A stretch of DNA of 64,000 nucleotides, taken from assembly GCA_021234155.1 (NCBI GenBank), contig JAJEKV010000002.1:26963299-27027298 (forward strand), given 5' to 3'. The position numbers were made by a program, and so were the translations under genes. The DNA comes from Isoetes taiwanensis. Lineage: Eukaryota; Streptophyta; Lycopodiopsida; Isoetales; Isoetaceae. This document shows positions 1 through 12,060 of this stretch, piece after piece. The notes under the pieces are model-generated. The model saw nothing but the letters and a program-made list of their open reading frames with translations, was not told where the DNA came from and searched no databases. Position 1 is the stretch's first letter. Each line of letters starts with the position of its first letter.

Positions 1-1734
1 TGAAAAAGAGCAAAAGGCACGATCATGATAATCAATAAAGATTTCTGTACCTAAGACCATTACTGGTCCACAGGTTTATTTTAAATCAATAACTTATTTA
101 CCTTAGTCGATCTCAAGCTGAATTTTGGGATATCAGTATTTCATGAGCTCCTCTATCAATAAAAGTATCTATTGCTAGATTTGGGCTAAAACTTTTAGTA
201 TTAGTTCCAAGTTATCATAAAATATTTTCCATGTTTGATCTCCAGATTTATACCTTGAAAATGAACTTCAAACACCATATTTCAAAGCTTCCCAAAGTTA
301 AGAAAACAATGCAAGATGAACCAAGGAAAAAATATGAAAAGGTATGACTAAAGAAGATCAAGATAGACTGTTATGCCGATGCCAATTATTGGTCCACATG
401 ACCTCTCATTTAAAAGTCAAGAACATCATCATCTTAATCAATTCTTTAGAATATAGTTTATACCACATTATATATGATAACATTAGTTGATTAGGAAGGA
501 TTGTCTATCTAAAAGGTAATATCGAAGCACAAAAATTATGTAGTTAAGGGCTACTTTGAATGTATGAAAATGTCTACTTACACCTTTCAAAGATTATCTT
601 ATAGACGATAAGAAATCATAATATCATTGTAGGGGACAAAATAAATAGAGCGAGCGCAAAGAAATAGAGAGATTTTCTCAATCCAGTTGGTTTAATTCTG
701 GACCTGTAAATAGCTCATGCTTATTTATATTCAAATCTTGTATATAATATATTATTCTAACATGAAATTTGAGATTTATATTGCCAACAAAGATTCAAAT
801 TTATAAAAGTTATAGCCTATCATAAAAGTCGATCTACATATACTATGGTCCTACTTAGACTACAACACTTTGGAGCAGCCACACATTGACTAACTTTATA
901 ATAGTGGAAAGTAAGTAGGTTTCTTCATTTTTTTTTTCTAATAAGACCATACCAAGGACCTCAATATCCATTTTTATCATATATTGTGTCATTTAAAACG
1001 CTTATGGGAGAAATATAGTGCAATAAGTTAATATTTTAGCTAAACTAGAAAAAAAAGGTACAGAAAGTCTTTTGATCTATTTATTTATAGTCATGGCTAA
1101 ACTTCGTAATATTGTCCTCCATTCATCAATAACCATCACTACCTACATCGTTGTTAAGTTTTAGACCTATAAGGGTATAATCAACACACTTTGGAACCTT
1201 TCTTTGTGTTCATCCTGTTATATTAGATCTTGTTTAGATCTAGATAATGCATGGTTATACCCTAATTATACTATATTTATGTTGATAAAGTAAATTCCTA
1301 AATAGAGTTAATTAGAATGCATCATTTACTATCCTTATGAGACTTATAGATGGGGTTTATTAGAGCACTTTAACCTATATTTTTATTTTGAATTTTGTAC
1401 AACAATTTCTTTAGTTAATAACGATACTAATATAATATATAAACATCTAAAAAAAATTCCTTGACTATAGTTTGTCTAGTTAAGGACTCATTGTCACAAA
1501 AATTAAGTCAAAACTTGTAATAATAAGAGAGAAATAATTCTTGAACCTCATGCAAAGATTTTTAAGAAAAATAGGGTTTGATGACTTAAATTGATATCAA
1601 ATGGTAGCGCCAAACATGGGAACATGCAAATCGATATGTTTTATCATAATATATCAATTAATTTCATATTTAGCAAGGTTTAGACACTTTTATGCTAGAA
1701 AATTGAACAATACAGCTTCTAGAGTGTCAGTAAA
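1..1734. other. AT-rich non-coding sequence left of LINE (copy A)
   Basis: No gene, RNA gene or recognisable repeat family is seen. The sequence is AT-rich, with stop codons in all frames. It is repeated nearly without change at 48812-50542. Confidence 0.7.
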
Positions 1735-1747
1735 ATTGCCAAATTTC
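1735..1747. repeat. LINE target-site duplication, left (copy A)
   Basis: The 13-base word starting attgccaaatt lies directly before the LINE 5' end and recurs directly after its poly(A) tail at 8675. The last bases differ slightly (ttc against tct). Confidence 0.8.
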
Positions 1748-1969
1748 GAGGCGGAGGCGCCGATCAAGGCGCTAGCTAGGGTTTCTTGAACCCTGTGTAA
1801 GGTTCTCGCAGATCAACCGCCGGGCCACTTCTATTCCATCTTCCACCCCAGCTTTTGATCATCCCCATAATCCAACCTCGATCCTCTCAAAAGTCACATC
1901 CCTCATTCGCTTGTCTCTTTTCCCAAAATTTCCTTCTGTCTCCCTCGCAGTCCCCCATTAAATCGAATC

Positions 1970-4230
1970 ATGGCCGTACCCGAGGCACCTTTCACTCCAA
2001 AGGTTTTTCCGACTGCTCCAAGAGCGCTCATCCCTGATCCATCCTCAAAGGAATTCATACAATTTGGAAGCTTGGATATGGCGGCATTCACTGCTTGGAT
2101 GCTATAGAACCAAGGGATTTCGGAATGGGATAACATCACACGAGAAGAGGAACCAGAATTACCGAGACCTGCAGCTCCTATCTTCTCAAACCCTGAATGG
2201 ATGAATATCCTCCGACAGCAGAAGTATCTTCATGCTCCTGATGAAGATTTCACCAAAGGTATTAAACTGGACTTTCAGTCTGCCCGAAACAGACTTCTTA
2301 CTCTCCAAAAAAATGCAATTATCGGATGGGTAGAAAAGGAAGGATTCAATCTCAATGAAATAGCCAAACAAATATATTTGTTAAACAAGAATGTTCAGAT
2401 TGCTTCTATGCATTGGCTGCATTTTCCTTTTTTCATGGTTGAGCTAACATCCCAGGAAGCTGCTCTTGATTTACTGAGGAAAAGCCGAATCATACACAAG
2501 AGCTTTCAAATTAAGTTCCAGAAATGGGACTATCACTTCGATCCCACCTCCCCAAAATCCGTCCCGGTCACGGTCTTCATGCAACCCCACGGTCTCAACC
2601 CATTCTATTGGAGTGAGGACTGCTTTAAGGCAATCTTCAACTCCATTGGCCAATTTGTCTCCCTCAGACAGCCCGGCCCGCATGCACCTCCAATTGTCTA
2701 TGTCCAACTCGACTGCTCAAGCCCATCCCCCGAGAAGTGACTTATGTTGATCCGCTTGGAACTAACCGCGGTGATGCAAATGAATTGAGCGCCTCCCACC
2801 GCACCGGGGAATCTGTGGGTAAAAAGTTTCATGGAGGGGAAGGTGCACACCAAGGAGCTATTTCGAGATCTCGCAAACCGCAGATAAGGGTGAACAAAGA
2901 TCAAATTGATGTAAGATTGCGCATATCCACATACGAGTTCGGGATAACTATGGTTTCAAAATGACAAAAGGCCTTTGACTCACGTGCATCAGTGGAAACA
3001 CACGGAGCAATGTGAAAAATTATAAAAATTACAGAGGAAAAGACAAGATAGAGAACGAATCGCACAAGCCAATTGGGACCTATCACGAGGATTTTACTGT
3101 GCTTTTGAGGATAAGAAAAAGGGGAAAAAAATCAAACACAACGGACCTCCAACGTAGTGGCAAGGGAGTGTCCTTTGCGTAAAAAGAACAAAGATGATAA
3201 GTTCAACAAGGACAGCCCCAAGGTGATTTATATTCAGAAAATTCAAGAATTAGATAAGATGGAAACAGGGTTGCACCCTGATGACACACAAGAAGGGACT
3301 TTCAAGGAGCTGAATCGATGGGTGCTCGCACCCAAATAAGCTTACATGAAAGAGATCCCCACAAAAAAATGAGGAGGAGGAGGTTGAAACAACACAAACA
3401 GAGAGAAGAAGTTAATTGGGAAGACTATGACACAAAAACAGCCTATAGTGTGCTCAATGTAATCGGAAGATCAAGAGGACACCGAGATACAAAACAAAGA
3501 CGTAAACACCCACCGAGATACAAAACAACACACGTAAACACCTCAAATAGGGAGATCAAGTTCCCCAACAATCACAAAGAAGGAAAGCAAACCCAAGGAA
3601 GATTGGAAAAGAGGATCTCTCACCCTGGTTAGGACACTCTTCCAAATTGAATCTCTGGTCTCAGAGCCACCATATCTACCGCTTCTATGTCGGACCAATT
3701 CTCCAAACACCCCGATCCATAGCCCAACACTTTCCCCACAAAGATAGTCAAGAGCAAGCCGAGGATAACATTTCTTTTCTCCGTGCTTTTATTCAATGTA
3801 AAGATGATGGTAGATATGTCGCTTGTGTTGAACGCTTTTGTTGCAGAGGGCTTTGGAGGAATACTTGCAGCACCGTGGTCGTGGCATACTCAAGGAGTCT
3901 CAATGGATGATAAAGATGCTTCCTTCCGTGTAAGTAATCAACCCTTTAATGATTTGAGTAATTCAAACCCCGATCCTGTGTTTCCAATGACATTGGGGAG
4001 ATCCAGACTACCCCATACTATCCAAATTCGGGCAACCTTGGAAGATGAAATAGGAATGTCAGAAAATGAGGGCTTGGACATCATTCCTAAGGATCTAGAC
4101 AAACTTGGTGATTATTTATGCCAAAGTATGACACCCAACAAGAAATCTAAGAAACAGAGGAAAATCTATCAAAAGGATTCCAACTTCAATGGACCTCAGA
4201 TCCAATACAAGGAAGACCAAGTCTTGCTAA
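1970..4230 (+). pseudogene. LINE ORF1, gag-like RNA-binding protein (broken, copy A)
   Basis: The frame starts at ATG 1970 and runs in one frame to about 2740, interrupted only by TAG at codon 46 (2105-2107). That stop is also in copy B, so it is either ancestral or a shared error; CAG to TAG would fit deamination of a methylated CHG site. The N-terminal half has the character of a plant LINE ORF1 RNA-binding domain. From about 2665 the frame is scrambled, and the zinc-knuckle region legible in copy B at 51617-51658 is lost here. Basic, glutamine-rich and acidic stretches follow in other frames up to the stop near 4230. Function by family: binds LINE RNA to form the ribonucleoprotein. Confidence 0.8.
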
Positions 4231-4265
4231 TTAGTCTTCTATTATCGCCTTCCTTTTCATCGTAA

Positions 4266-7200
4266 ATGAAGATCATCTCTTGGAATGTCGGGGAATTATG
4301 GGTCCCATAAAGAGGAGAAGATTTATTGCTTTGGCCAGAATTATAAAGCGCACCTTCTCATGATTCAAGAACACCACCTTCCTCACTTTGAAGCTTCCAA
4401 CTTAGGGGGATGGATTCACAAAGGTGGTGGATCAGCTTACACTGTTGCTGATGGCACCAAAGGTGGACTAGCTATGTTTTGGACCACCCTTAATATTGTT
4501 TCAACCTATCAGAGCCCCTCAAACGATGGATGGCACAACATTTCTATTGATATGAATGGGCAATTACCATCGAATAATAAATGTTTATGCCCCCACCGAA
4601 CCCAATGAGAGAGCCCCTATATGGAAGGAAATTAAAAATTGGATTGCAGATCAGAACACTGTTAAAGACTGGATCCTTGGTGGTGACCTAAACAACACCC
4701 CCCAATGGGACCTTAAGCTGGGAAATAAAATAAATATCTCCATGAGTGAAAGAGTGGAGGGGATAACATGTTGCGTGATACTGTGTCTGATTTATATCCC
4801 CTCGGCCAATGCAAAATACACCTGGTCTAATAAAAGAGAAGGTGCTGCAAGAACTTACTGCACTCTAGATAGGTTTTATGTCACCAATCCAAATATTCCC
4901 AGCCTTGATAACTGTATAGTCACAGGAGATGAGGGGAACATTCTTTCAGATCACTTCCCTCAAATCCTGGAGACTCCAGATTTCCAGGGAACCTCCAAGC
5001 CTATTAATTCCCCTTTCAAATTTAATTGCTTTCTTCTTGGGAATTCCAGCTTTGTCTCGGATTTCAGGAGTTTTTACCTCACCCAGCAAGCTGTGGGGAG
5101 TCATCAGTCAATGAGGGAGTTCAGCAAAAAGCTCAAAACTTGCAAAAACTGGATTAAGGAATGGGGAAAAGCTAGACAGAGAAAATGTATAGAAGAGAAG
5201 AATAACCTCCTCAGGGAAATGAAAGAAATTAGGCAAAAATTGGAGCTCACTCCTCTATGTGCCAACCTACATAAGCAGGAAGTGCTGCTGGAGAATAACA
5301 TAAAGGCCATAGAGGAGAAGGAGGCAAAGGGGATGGCCTTAAGGGCCAAAATATGTCAGTATAATAAAATGGATCAAGGTAGCTCCAAGTATTTTTTCAG
5401 AGTTGCTAAAAATAGACTAATTAATAATGCTATCACAATGCTGGAACAAGAAAATGGAGAGAAATTAGAGGAGGAGCAAAGTATCAAGGCTGAATTTCTG
5501 GAGCAATACAGCAATATGTTTGACACTCACTATAGTGTTCAAGAAGAGGAGAATATGAGCAAGTTTTTCAGCAAAATCCCAGCTACCACTCCTATGGAGG
5601 AGGACCTGGATGGGTATCCAGATGAAAAGGAGGTGCTGCAGGTTTTGAAAAACATGGAGAAAGGGAAGAGTCCAGGGCCTGATGGCTTTCCCCCTGAATT
5701 CTTTTTGACCTTTTGGGTGGTTATGAAAGAAGACTTCATGGAGTTCATCAAAGGTGCTTGGGATGCTGCCTCTCTCTACCCTGCTTTCAACTCTAGCCTT
5801 ATCACTCTAATCCCCAAAACTAAAAATCCCAGCGGAATAAATGATTGGAGGCCTATATCTCTGACCAACACTACCTACAAAATCCTAGCAAAGATCCCGC
5901 CATCCGTGTTCTCATGCACCTTCACAATTCTATCGTGAGTCATCAATCGTTTTCCTATCCGGCATTCATTCTTGACAACTACATTGCTTTGCCAAAGAAG
6001 CAATCCATTGGAACAGGCTTTCCAAACAAAATTGTATGCTGCTCAAATTAGACTTTAGAAGAGCCTATGACTCAATAACATGGCCCTTCTTAAAGAAAGC
6101 CATGGTACATATAGGGATCCACCAGTCTTTAATAGACAAAATCATGGCTCTTAATAACCTTGCCTCTTCCAGCCTGATTTTAAATGGTTCCCCTAGCAAA
6201 TTCTTCCCTATAAGAAGAGGGGTCAGACAAGGATGTCCCTTAACCCCATATCTTTTTCTCCGTGTAGCTGAAATGCTCACAAGAGTTGTTCAAGGCCTAC
6301 AACAGCAGGGTTTGATTCAGGGAATTCAAATGCCAGGGTCTGATAAACAGCTCACTATCATGCAGTATGCTGATGATACCTTCATTCTCTTGAAAGCCAA
6401 TCAAAATAGCTTCAATACTCTGCTGGATAGCATACAGAATTTTGCCTCTGTTTCGGGTGTTCACCTTAACCTTAACAAATGTAGTATCTTATGGGAAAAC
6501 CCCACAGACACTATAGATACCAGGGGGATCAAAATCAATCCTGCCAATCAAGCTATCACCCTCCTTAGCCTCCCATTAGCCATCAATCTTCCTAATAAGG
6601 AAGTATGGAGACCTATTGTCAGCAGAATCAGGAAGAAACTTCTGTCTCTCTCTCCCAATCTTTCCTTTGCTGGGAGAGTCCTTATAGCTAATGTTGTGTT
6701 GGCAAGCACTCATGTTTATTTTTCCTCTGCTCTCATTGCTAACAAGGAAACATACAATGACATTGAAAGATGTCTAAGAGATTACATTTGGAAAGGCATG
6801 CACTTTATTAGGTGGGAGGAAATTACTCATAGCAAAAAGGAGGGAGGGCTGGGCCTGAAAATCTTACAAAAGCACAGTCAAGCCTTGGGAGCTAAATATG
6901 TCTGGAAGGCAATAAATGGATGGAACTCCCCAGCCATGGAATTCATTAGATATTGGCTGCAGATTAGTAGGCCTTTAGGGATGAAGAAATATGCTCACCA
7001 TCTCCCTGACTCTATCTATTACCAGTTTAAGTGTGCCCCCAACACATCCCCTCTGATGAGGAAAATTTTTGAGGCCTGGAACCTAGTGGCAGAAGGATTT
7101 GATCATAAAGAGATTGGTTTTGATAGTGCCAATTTCTCCCTTTTTGGTCACCTATCTTTGCTAAAGAGAATGATGTCTCATTGGCCCCTCAAACATCCTC

Positions 7201-8083
7201 GATATGGAAGAAGTGGAAGGGAGTCGGATAACTCAAAGCTACAACATTTATGGGCAGGGGACAAATGGTGTAGTTGGGAGCATGTAAAGCAGATGGTTAA
7301 TGGCAAGAAAATAGATAAAGTGATCTTTGACAGCATTATGAGTGTGGCCAGCACTCAAAATGAATGCCAAAGTTCTAAAAACCCAGACTGGCACATTATG
7401 AACTCTGATCAGTACAAGGTAGCTCTTGGTTACAAGGTTTTAGCCCCAACCAAATCCTCCACTCAAGCTGCAAAATGGCAAGTTCCCAACAAACACCTCT
7501 TGAGAATATTGAGGAATAATTGGAAATCTTATGCTCAGCCTAAAATGCAGGTGTTCATTTGGAGATGCATCCATAATGCCCTTCCCTCCAACAGTAATAT
7601 GTTTAAAAGATGTAAGGAGCTTCAAGACAACCCCAAGTGTAAACTTTGTGGGGACAATTCTGAAACAATAAGGCATATGTTCGATTGCCCTAAGATCAGG
7701 GAGTTCTGCATACCTAAGGTCAAAAGGTCACAATTTAGGCAATTGGGCCAACATCATGGACCTCCTTAAGGGGTCAAACAGATTCCTAAATACTATCAGA
7801 CAAACTGCCCTATGGATCATATGGAAACACAAGAATAGGGTTAATTTCTCAAATCAAAGGGTGGATGTGCCCTGGATGAAAGTAGCCTTTCAAATTGAGA
7901 TATCCAAGATTGCCATGGCACACAAAAACTGCAAACAGGATAAATATGATACTGCTTGGCTGTCAAAAGGGAATTTTGTTGGGTTGCACAATATTTTTGT
8001 TTGTACTGACATGATTATCTCTAATGATCATTTTATGATTTTCGTAGCCGCTGATTGCCCTTGCAACGAGGGATGAACTGTAA
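4266..8083 (+). pseudogene. LINE ORF2, endonuclease-reverse transcriptase (broken, copy A)
   Basis: Starts at ATG 4266 with the endonuclease motif SWNV, then loses frame within about ten codons where CAG has become CG (copy B reads on). Further pieces show IQEHHL, GGDLN, LDRFYV and the SDHFP motif near 4945-4960, which is intact only in this copy. One uninterrupted frame covers 4556-5938 up to RT motif WRPISLTN; another covers 6036-7769 with LDFRRAYDSITW, RRGVRQGCPL and the catalytic YADD at 6366-6377, ending in a CX2C zinc-binding region (CKLCGDN). A one-base frameshift near 7700, also in copy B, separates the last 110 codons. Family role: nicks target DNA and reverse-transcribes LINE RNA. 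Confidence 0.9.
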
Positions 8084-8499
8084 GCCAAACCTCCCGTCTG
8101 TCAAATTTTGCAGCAGCCCACGTAAATTTTAATAACCAACAAACTCGGTCTCTTTCCCCACAATTGACCAAGATCTAGAAAAAGCTTAAATCCTTCATGC
8201 TAAACGGTTATCAGGCTCATATTCTTGACAGATTCTTGTTTTGTTATGAGAGACTGCTAACTGATGACCAGTTCTCTCATTTTAGAGATATGTTTTACCA
8301 TCACAAAGCCCTGCAGGATGCTCATGGAGAGGCCATTATCCTTTTCTCTGAAACAGCCCCTCTCTGGTTCTTTGCCTTCCCACCCGAATGGAACGACATT
8401 GGATGGCAGTTGGATCCAGTGGCCTCGGATTTGGTGATCATTGACGAGGAGGAGTCCGACTCAGACTTAGATTTTCTGGTTCAAGATCTTCCACACTGA
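8073..8499 (+). pseudogene. LINE ORF3, small acidic-tailed protein (broken, copy A)
   Basis: Counterpart of the intact 142-codon frame at 56877-57305. Here an extra G before the ATG and several changes at CAG/CTG sites between 8075 and 8190 break the first third. From 8197 to 8499 the frame is open and its protein matches copy B, ending in the acidic run DEEESDSDLDFL. Function unknown. Confidence 0.6.
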
Positions 8500-8674
8500 T
8501 ATTGGTTGGGTTTCGCCTGATACAGTTTGTTTGTACAGAGGACTTTGGTCCCAATTTTGTCTGTAATGTTTTGTGTGCTAAAGGCACCTTTTTGTGAACC
8601 CTCATGGTTCCTGAAAATCTGATGTAACTCTTTCATGAGTAATATAAATCTTCCTTTTCTCCAAAAAAAAAAAA

Positions 8675-8687
8675 ATTGCCAAATTCT
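8675..8687. repeat. LINE target-site duplication, right (copy A)
   Basis: The word attgccaaattct follows the poly(A) run directly and matches the left duplication at 1735. Confidence 0.85.
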
Positions 8688-8881
8688 CCAAAGTTTGAAA
8701 AATCATACCAATATAAAGGTGAATCCAGTGGTCATGAAATTCTCATAGATCGTTAAGAATCAAGTGAAGACTCAAATAGTGGTGGTATAGTTTAAAATTA
8801 AAATTTCTCTTGTGAGATATATGGGTTTAAGTGGCAGAGGGTATGGACCAGAAATGGTCCCGGGGACAACTCTAGTGTTAA

Positions 8882-9212
8882 ATTAACATCTTCCTAAAAC
8901 CCCCTTTGGTTTGGGTGCATATTAACAGGGGGGGTTACTCCGGGCATCGAGAACTATCGGATAGGCATATTTGCCCTTTATTCCTCGATCTGGACTGTAC
9001 ATAACGATCCTCGTTTGTGGGGTATGCCTGTACAAGTTTTTGTATACTGTATATTGAGGTTTGCAAAATACTATAAGGTTTGAGAGAATATACTTAATGG
9101 TGTTAATTTTATACATGTATTCTAAGTTTTTGGGGGCTCTCGATGCCCTACGTAACCCCCCCCCCATGTGAATATGCACCCAAACCAAAGGGGGTTTTAG
9201 GGGGATGTTAAT
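8882..9212. mobile_element. 331-bp TTAA-flanked MITE, element 1 (copy A)
   Basis: Terminal inverted repeats begin ATTAACATC and continue through a C-rich run and CCCTTTGGTTTGGGTGCATA; the right end is the reverse complement. Inner arms also pair around ctctcgatgcc. TTAA lies on both sides (8878-8881 and 9213-9216). Length is exactly 331 bp, as in the other three copies here. It has no coding capacity. TTAA target duplication is typical of piggyBac-type transposases, but the palindromic flanks leave the exact duplication ambiguous. Confidence 0.85.
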
Positions 9213-9948
9213 TTAAATGTGTTGGATGCAATGTTAATTAATGTTGATTGTAGTGATGTGTTGGTTGTTGTTATGCTATATATTTATATTAATAAAAAAA
9301 AATTGGGCCCGAAGGGTCCTAATAAAGGCCTTCTGGCACTAAGGATGGTATAACTTTACGTACCAATTTTACAAACACTTACGCAGGTAATAATATTAGA
9401 AACACTTGTGCATGTAATCTAATTACAGGAAGAAGCCTAGACGGCAAACCCAAACTTTACGGAGCCATAAGATAACTAGGTGCAGTGGCCAAGCTGTTAG
9501 CAATGAAAGTGCCCAAAAATCATTACAACAAAGTAAAAGCAAAAAGAAAAGGGAGGTAGAACAAATGTTTGAAAAATAGAAGATATCCTTCTCTATTGCA
9601 AGCATAACATAAAATGGTTTCTCATATTAATCCAGAAGAAATGATCAAATTCTACTATATAAGTTTGTTGTCAAAATAACCCTGCTGCCAATTGTATATG
9701 ATGCTAATGTAGTTTACATTAGCAAAACGCTATGACATCTTTTGAAAAGTTTCATGAGATCATTAATGTGCCAGTTAAATACAATACATTAGAATGTGAA
9801 AGAATGACTCTTGCTTAATTTTTGTAGCCTATCACAGTCTCAATTCATTTACACTAACTTCTGCCGGAGTTGGAGAAGAGGCCATTTTCAACAAGAACTT
9901 AACATAGGTAGTAAATCGTTTGGCCTTGAAACTGCAACAGGAAGAACA
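9213..9948. other. Sequence between MITE 1 and biotin carboxylase fragment
   Basis: The first 80 bases (from 9217) match in reverse orientation the single-TTAA site at 48025-48117. A short palindromic word around gggcccgaagggtcc is at about 9304, with a relative (gggcccttcgggccc) near 11308. The remainder, up to the last recognisable biotin carboxylase exon, has no supported gene. Confidence 0.5.
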
Positions 9949-10696
9949 AGCCTTGTCCCCCATAATGCTAAATACCTTTTTGGCTGTAAAAACAAAAGAA
10001 ATATTCTTAGCGGTGAGAATAATCAAGGATAGCTACATCTTATTTAGTAGCATCAGATCACCAATGCAATGTTTAGTTACCATACAACGATTGCGACAAA
10101 TTAGTATAAGTTTTGGGGTAACTCACATTTGGGCCTATAAACTTCAACTTATGGTCGTTACAGATATCAACAAATGTCGCGTTTTCTGAAAGGAAGCTAT
10201 AACCGGGATGCAACATGGTGCAGCGCCTGGTTACTACAGCTGAAATAATGTTTGGAATATTAAGATACTTGCATGAAGCTTAACACAAGTAGGATCATCA
10301 TTAATTTAGCAAGTGCAAGGATCTAGGAAGGCTTACGATTTATTGCTAGGAGCCTCTCCAATACAGACTACATCATCTGCAAGCTGCACATGCAAGGCCC
10401 TTCTATCTATCGTTGAATAAACTGCTACACAAGGAATGCCTAATTCATGGACTGCTCTCATAATGTGGATCTATTTGCAATTACAATCTTTTCATATGCA
10501 CATACAATTCTTAATCCTTCTCATTTTTGAAATTTAGAGCTCTGGTTGCTTGATGATGTCCTTGAAGCTTGTTGATCAAAGCCCAACATGGCAGTTCCCA
10601 TGAAGTTGGAGCTACCATTGCCTAAAGCAGTAGTGCATGCATGGTTTAGAGCCAAATTTGTGCAGGTTCCATACCCCATGTCTTAGCCGAAGCCAT
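9949..10696 (-). pseudogene. CAC2: Plastid biotin carboxylase (ACCase subunit) fragment, copy A
   Basis: Minus-strand remnant of the biotin carboxylase subunit of the multi-protein plastid acetyl-CoA carboxylase, which carboxylates biotin for fatty acid synthesis. Exon 1 (10696-10337) starts with an ATG, then a serine-rich stretch like a plastid transit peptide (GSSNFMGTAMLGFD), then YEKIVIANR and, after loss of the GEIAVRVI-type residues, [14 protein letters not shown]...LHVQLADD...CIGEAPS, with a GTAAGC donor. Exon 2 (10267-10127) reads TMLHPGYSFLSENATFVDIC...FIGPN and ends at GTGAGT. Exon 3 begins at 9983 after a TTTTACAG acceptor and reads to MGDKA near 9949, after which similarity stops. 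The TGA in exon 1, the internal loss and the missing rest of the enzyme mark it as a pseudogene. It lies between two related MITEs. Confidence 0.85.
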
Positions 10697-10833
10697 AGCC
10701 TATGAAAGCAAGAGCCAACTGTACATTAACTCAGCTTGCTCATCTAAATAATATCCTTGTCTTGGCAGGCTTTCCAAGGGTTGGCATGTGATTTCTGTCT
10801 GTTTCTGCACACAAAAGACCCTTGCTGATGTAC

Positions 10834-11290
10834 AACAATCAACACACAACTACCATTAACATTATTAACGTAAACCATTGCATTTAACACATTTAAATTA
10901 AAATCCCCCTTAAACCCCATTTGGTTTGGGTGCATATTCACACGGGGGGGTTACTCCGGGCAACGAGAGCTGTCGGATGGGCATATTTGCCCTTTATTCC
11001 AAGATCCGGACCGCACATAGCGATATTCGTTTTGTGGGGTATACATGTACAAGTTTTTGTATACTATATATTAAGGTTTAGTTTTAAATACTATAAGGTT
11101 TGAGAGAATGTTCTTAATGGTGTTAATTTTGTACATGTATTGTAAATATATTTTTGAGGCTCTCGCCCCTTTGTAGCCCCCATGTGAATATGCACCCAAA
11201 CCAAAGGGGGTGTAAGGGGATTTTAATTTAAATGTGTTAAATGCAATGGTTTATGTTAATAATGTTAATGGTAGCCGTGTGTTGATTGTT
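10834..11290. repeat. Outer inverted arms around MITE element 2 (copy A)
   Basis: Arms of about 59 bp at 10834-10892 and 11232-11290 are reverse complements of each other and enclose the 331-bp element plus its TTAA words. Without the element they would form one palindrome centred on TTAA. They are related to the right flank of element 1. Either this is the true, longer element of 457 bp, or the core inserted at the centre of an older palindrome. Confidence 0.8.
10897..11227. mobile_element. 331-bp TTAA-flanked MITE, element 2 (copy A)
   Basis: Same family as 8882-9212 and the same internal orientation. The ends begin ATTAAAATCCCCCTTAAACC, and TTAA flanks both sides (10893-10896 and 11228-11231). 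The interior shares long words with element 1, such as ctataaggtttgagagaat and the gcatatttgccctttattcc region. Non-coding. Confidence 0.85.
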
Positions 11291-12060
11291 ATATTAAAAC
11301 AAATGTTGGGCCCTTCGGGCCCTACTAAAGCAAACATAGGTAAACTTTATGGGCCGTTAGCTTTGTTTATGTAAGTATGTAAGTGCCAAGAAATATACAA
11401 ATAGGAGTTTAATTCCATTCCGAAGGGTTGAAACCGAAATCGCCCGGATCGTCCAACTATAAAATTATGAAATGAGCTTTGAGAACCCCATTGATTTATA
11501 ATGGACAAAATTATGCCGTTATGCCCTAAAGGCCGTTCTTGGCCTAGGGGCAAATGCCGCCCCCAAGACGCCATCACAAATGGATCTATGCGAGAAAATC
11601 GGTGCTTACGGATGCTAGCTAGGCGATGGACAGATTTTTCCGGGACGTAACAAATGTATGCATATATTTTCTTCCTTTTTTCCGGCGGCAATTCTTGGTA
11701 GTAGTATCCATCCACTAACGGGTTTTCTTCTTTGATGCTTACGCATTATATCTATTCCTCGAGGAGAGACAAGCCGAAAGGGTAAATCCATCGAAAGCGG
11801 TTGGAGGTCGGGCTATAAGGTTGAGAAGGAAAGAAGTCAGAAGATTTGAAAAAGGATTTGATTTATATCATATAGAAAGTAAAATCTAGTTCTTGGAAAA
11901 AATCTATTCATGGTCTTTTTTCTTCCACCATTTCTTTCTAGCGAAATGTCTTGTAGATGAATTGGATGATCGAAAAGATGTTTTTCTGATAGGGGAACCC
12001 TTTTGATCAGCACATAATTTCGAGATTTGAATTGGAAATGCAAAGACAACAGGTTCTATG
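11291..12060. other. Unrecognised sequence (copy A)
   Basis: Two minus-strand open stretches (11715-11347 and 12049-11837) are present, but their counterparts in copy B (60,100-60,870) are broken in different places and match no family I know. No gene is called. Copy B differs here mainly at CHG sites. Confidence 0.4.

Larger units (their letters stand above)
1748..8674 (+). mobile_element. Full-length L1-type LINE (copy A)
   Basis: A non-LTR retrotransposon of 6.9 kb that spreads by target-primed reverse transcription. It has a GC-rich 5' UTR, ORF1 with a zinc knuckle, ORF2 with AP-type endonuclease, reverse transcriptase and C-terminal zinc-binding region, a third small ORF, a short 3' UTR and a terminal A run before the second target-site duplication. 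The order endonuclease-RT and the 13-bp duplications are typical of plant L1. Its frames are interrupted many times, mostly at CAG/CTG sites where the copy at 50556 reads through, so part of the damage is probably sequencing error. The same insertion with the same duplications sits in copy B, so it predates the block duplication. Confidence 0.95.

Noticed and set aside
1855-2139. Small open frames on both strands at the LINE 5' end
   Set aside because: They overlap the start of ORF1 in other frames and are conserved in copy B only because the DNA is duplicated.
11347-12049. Minus-strand open frames that might be organelle-derived
   Set aside because: Copy B is not open here, and I could not match either to a plastid or mitochondrial gene.
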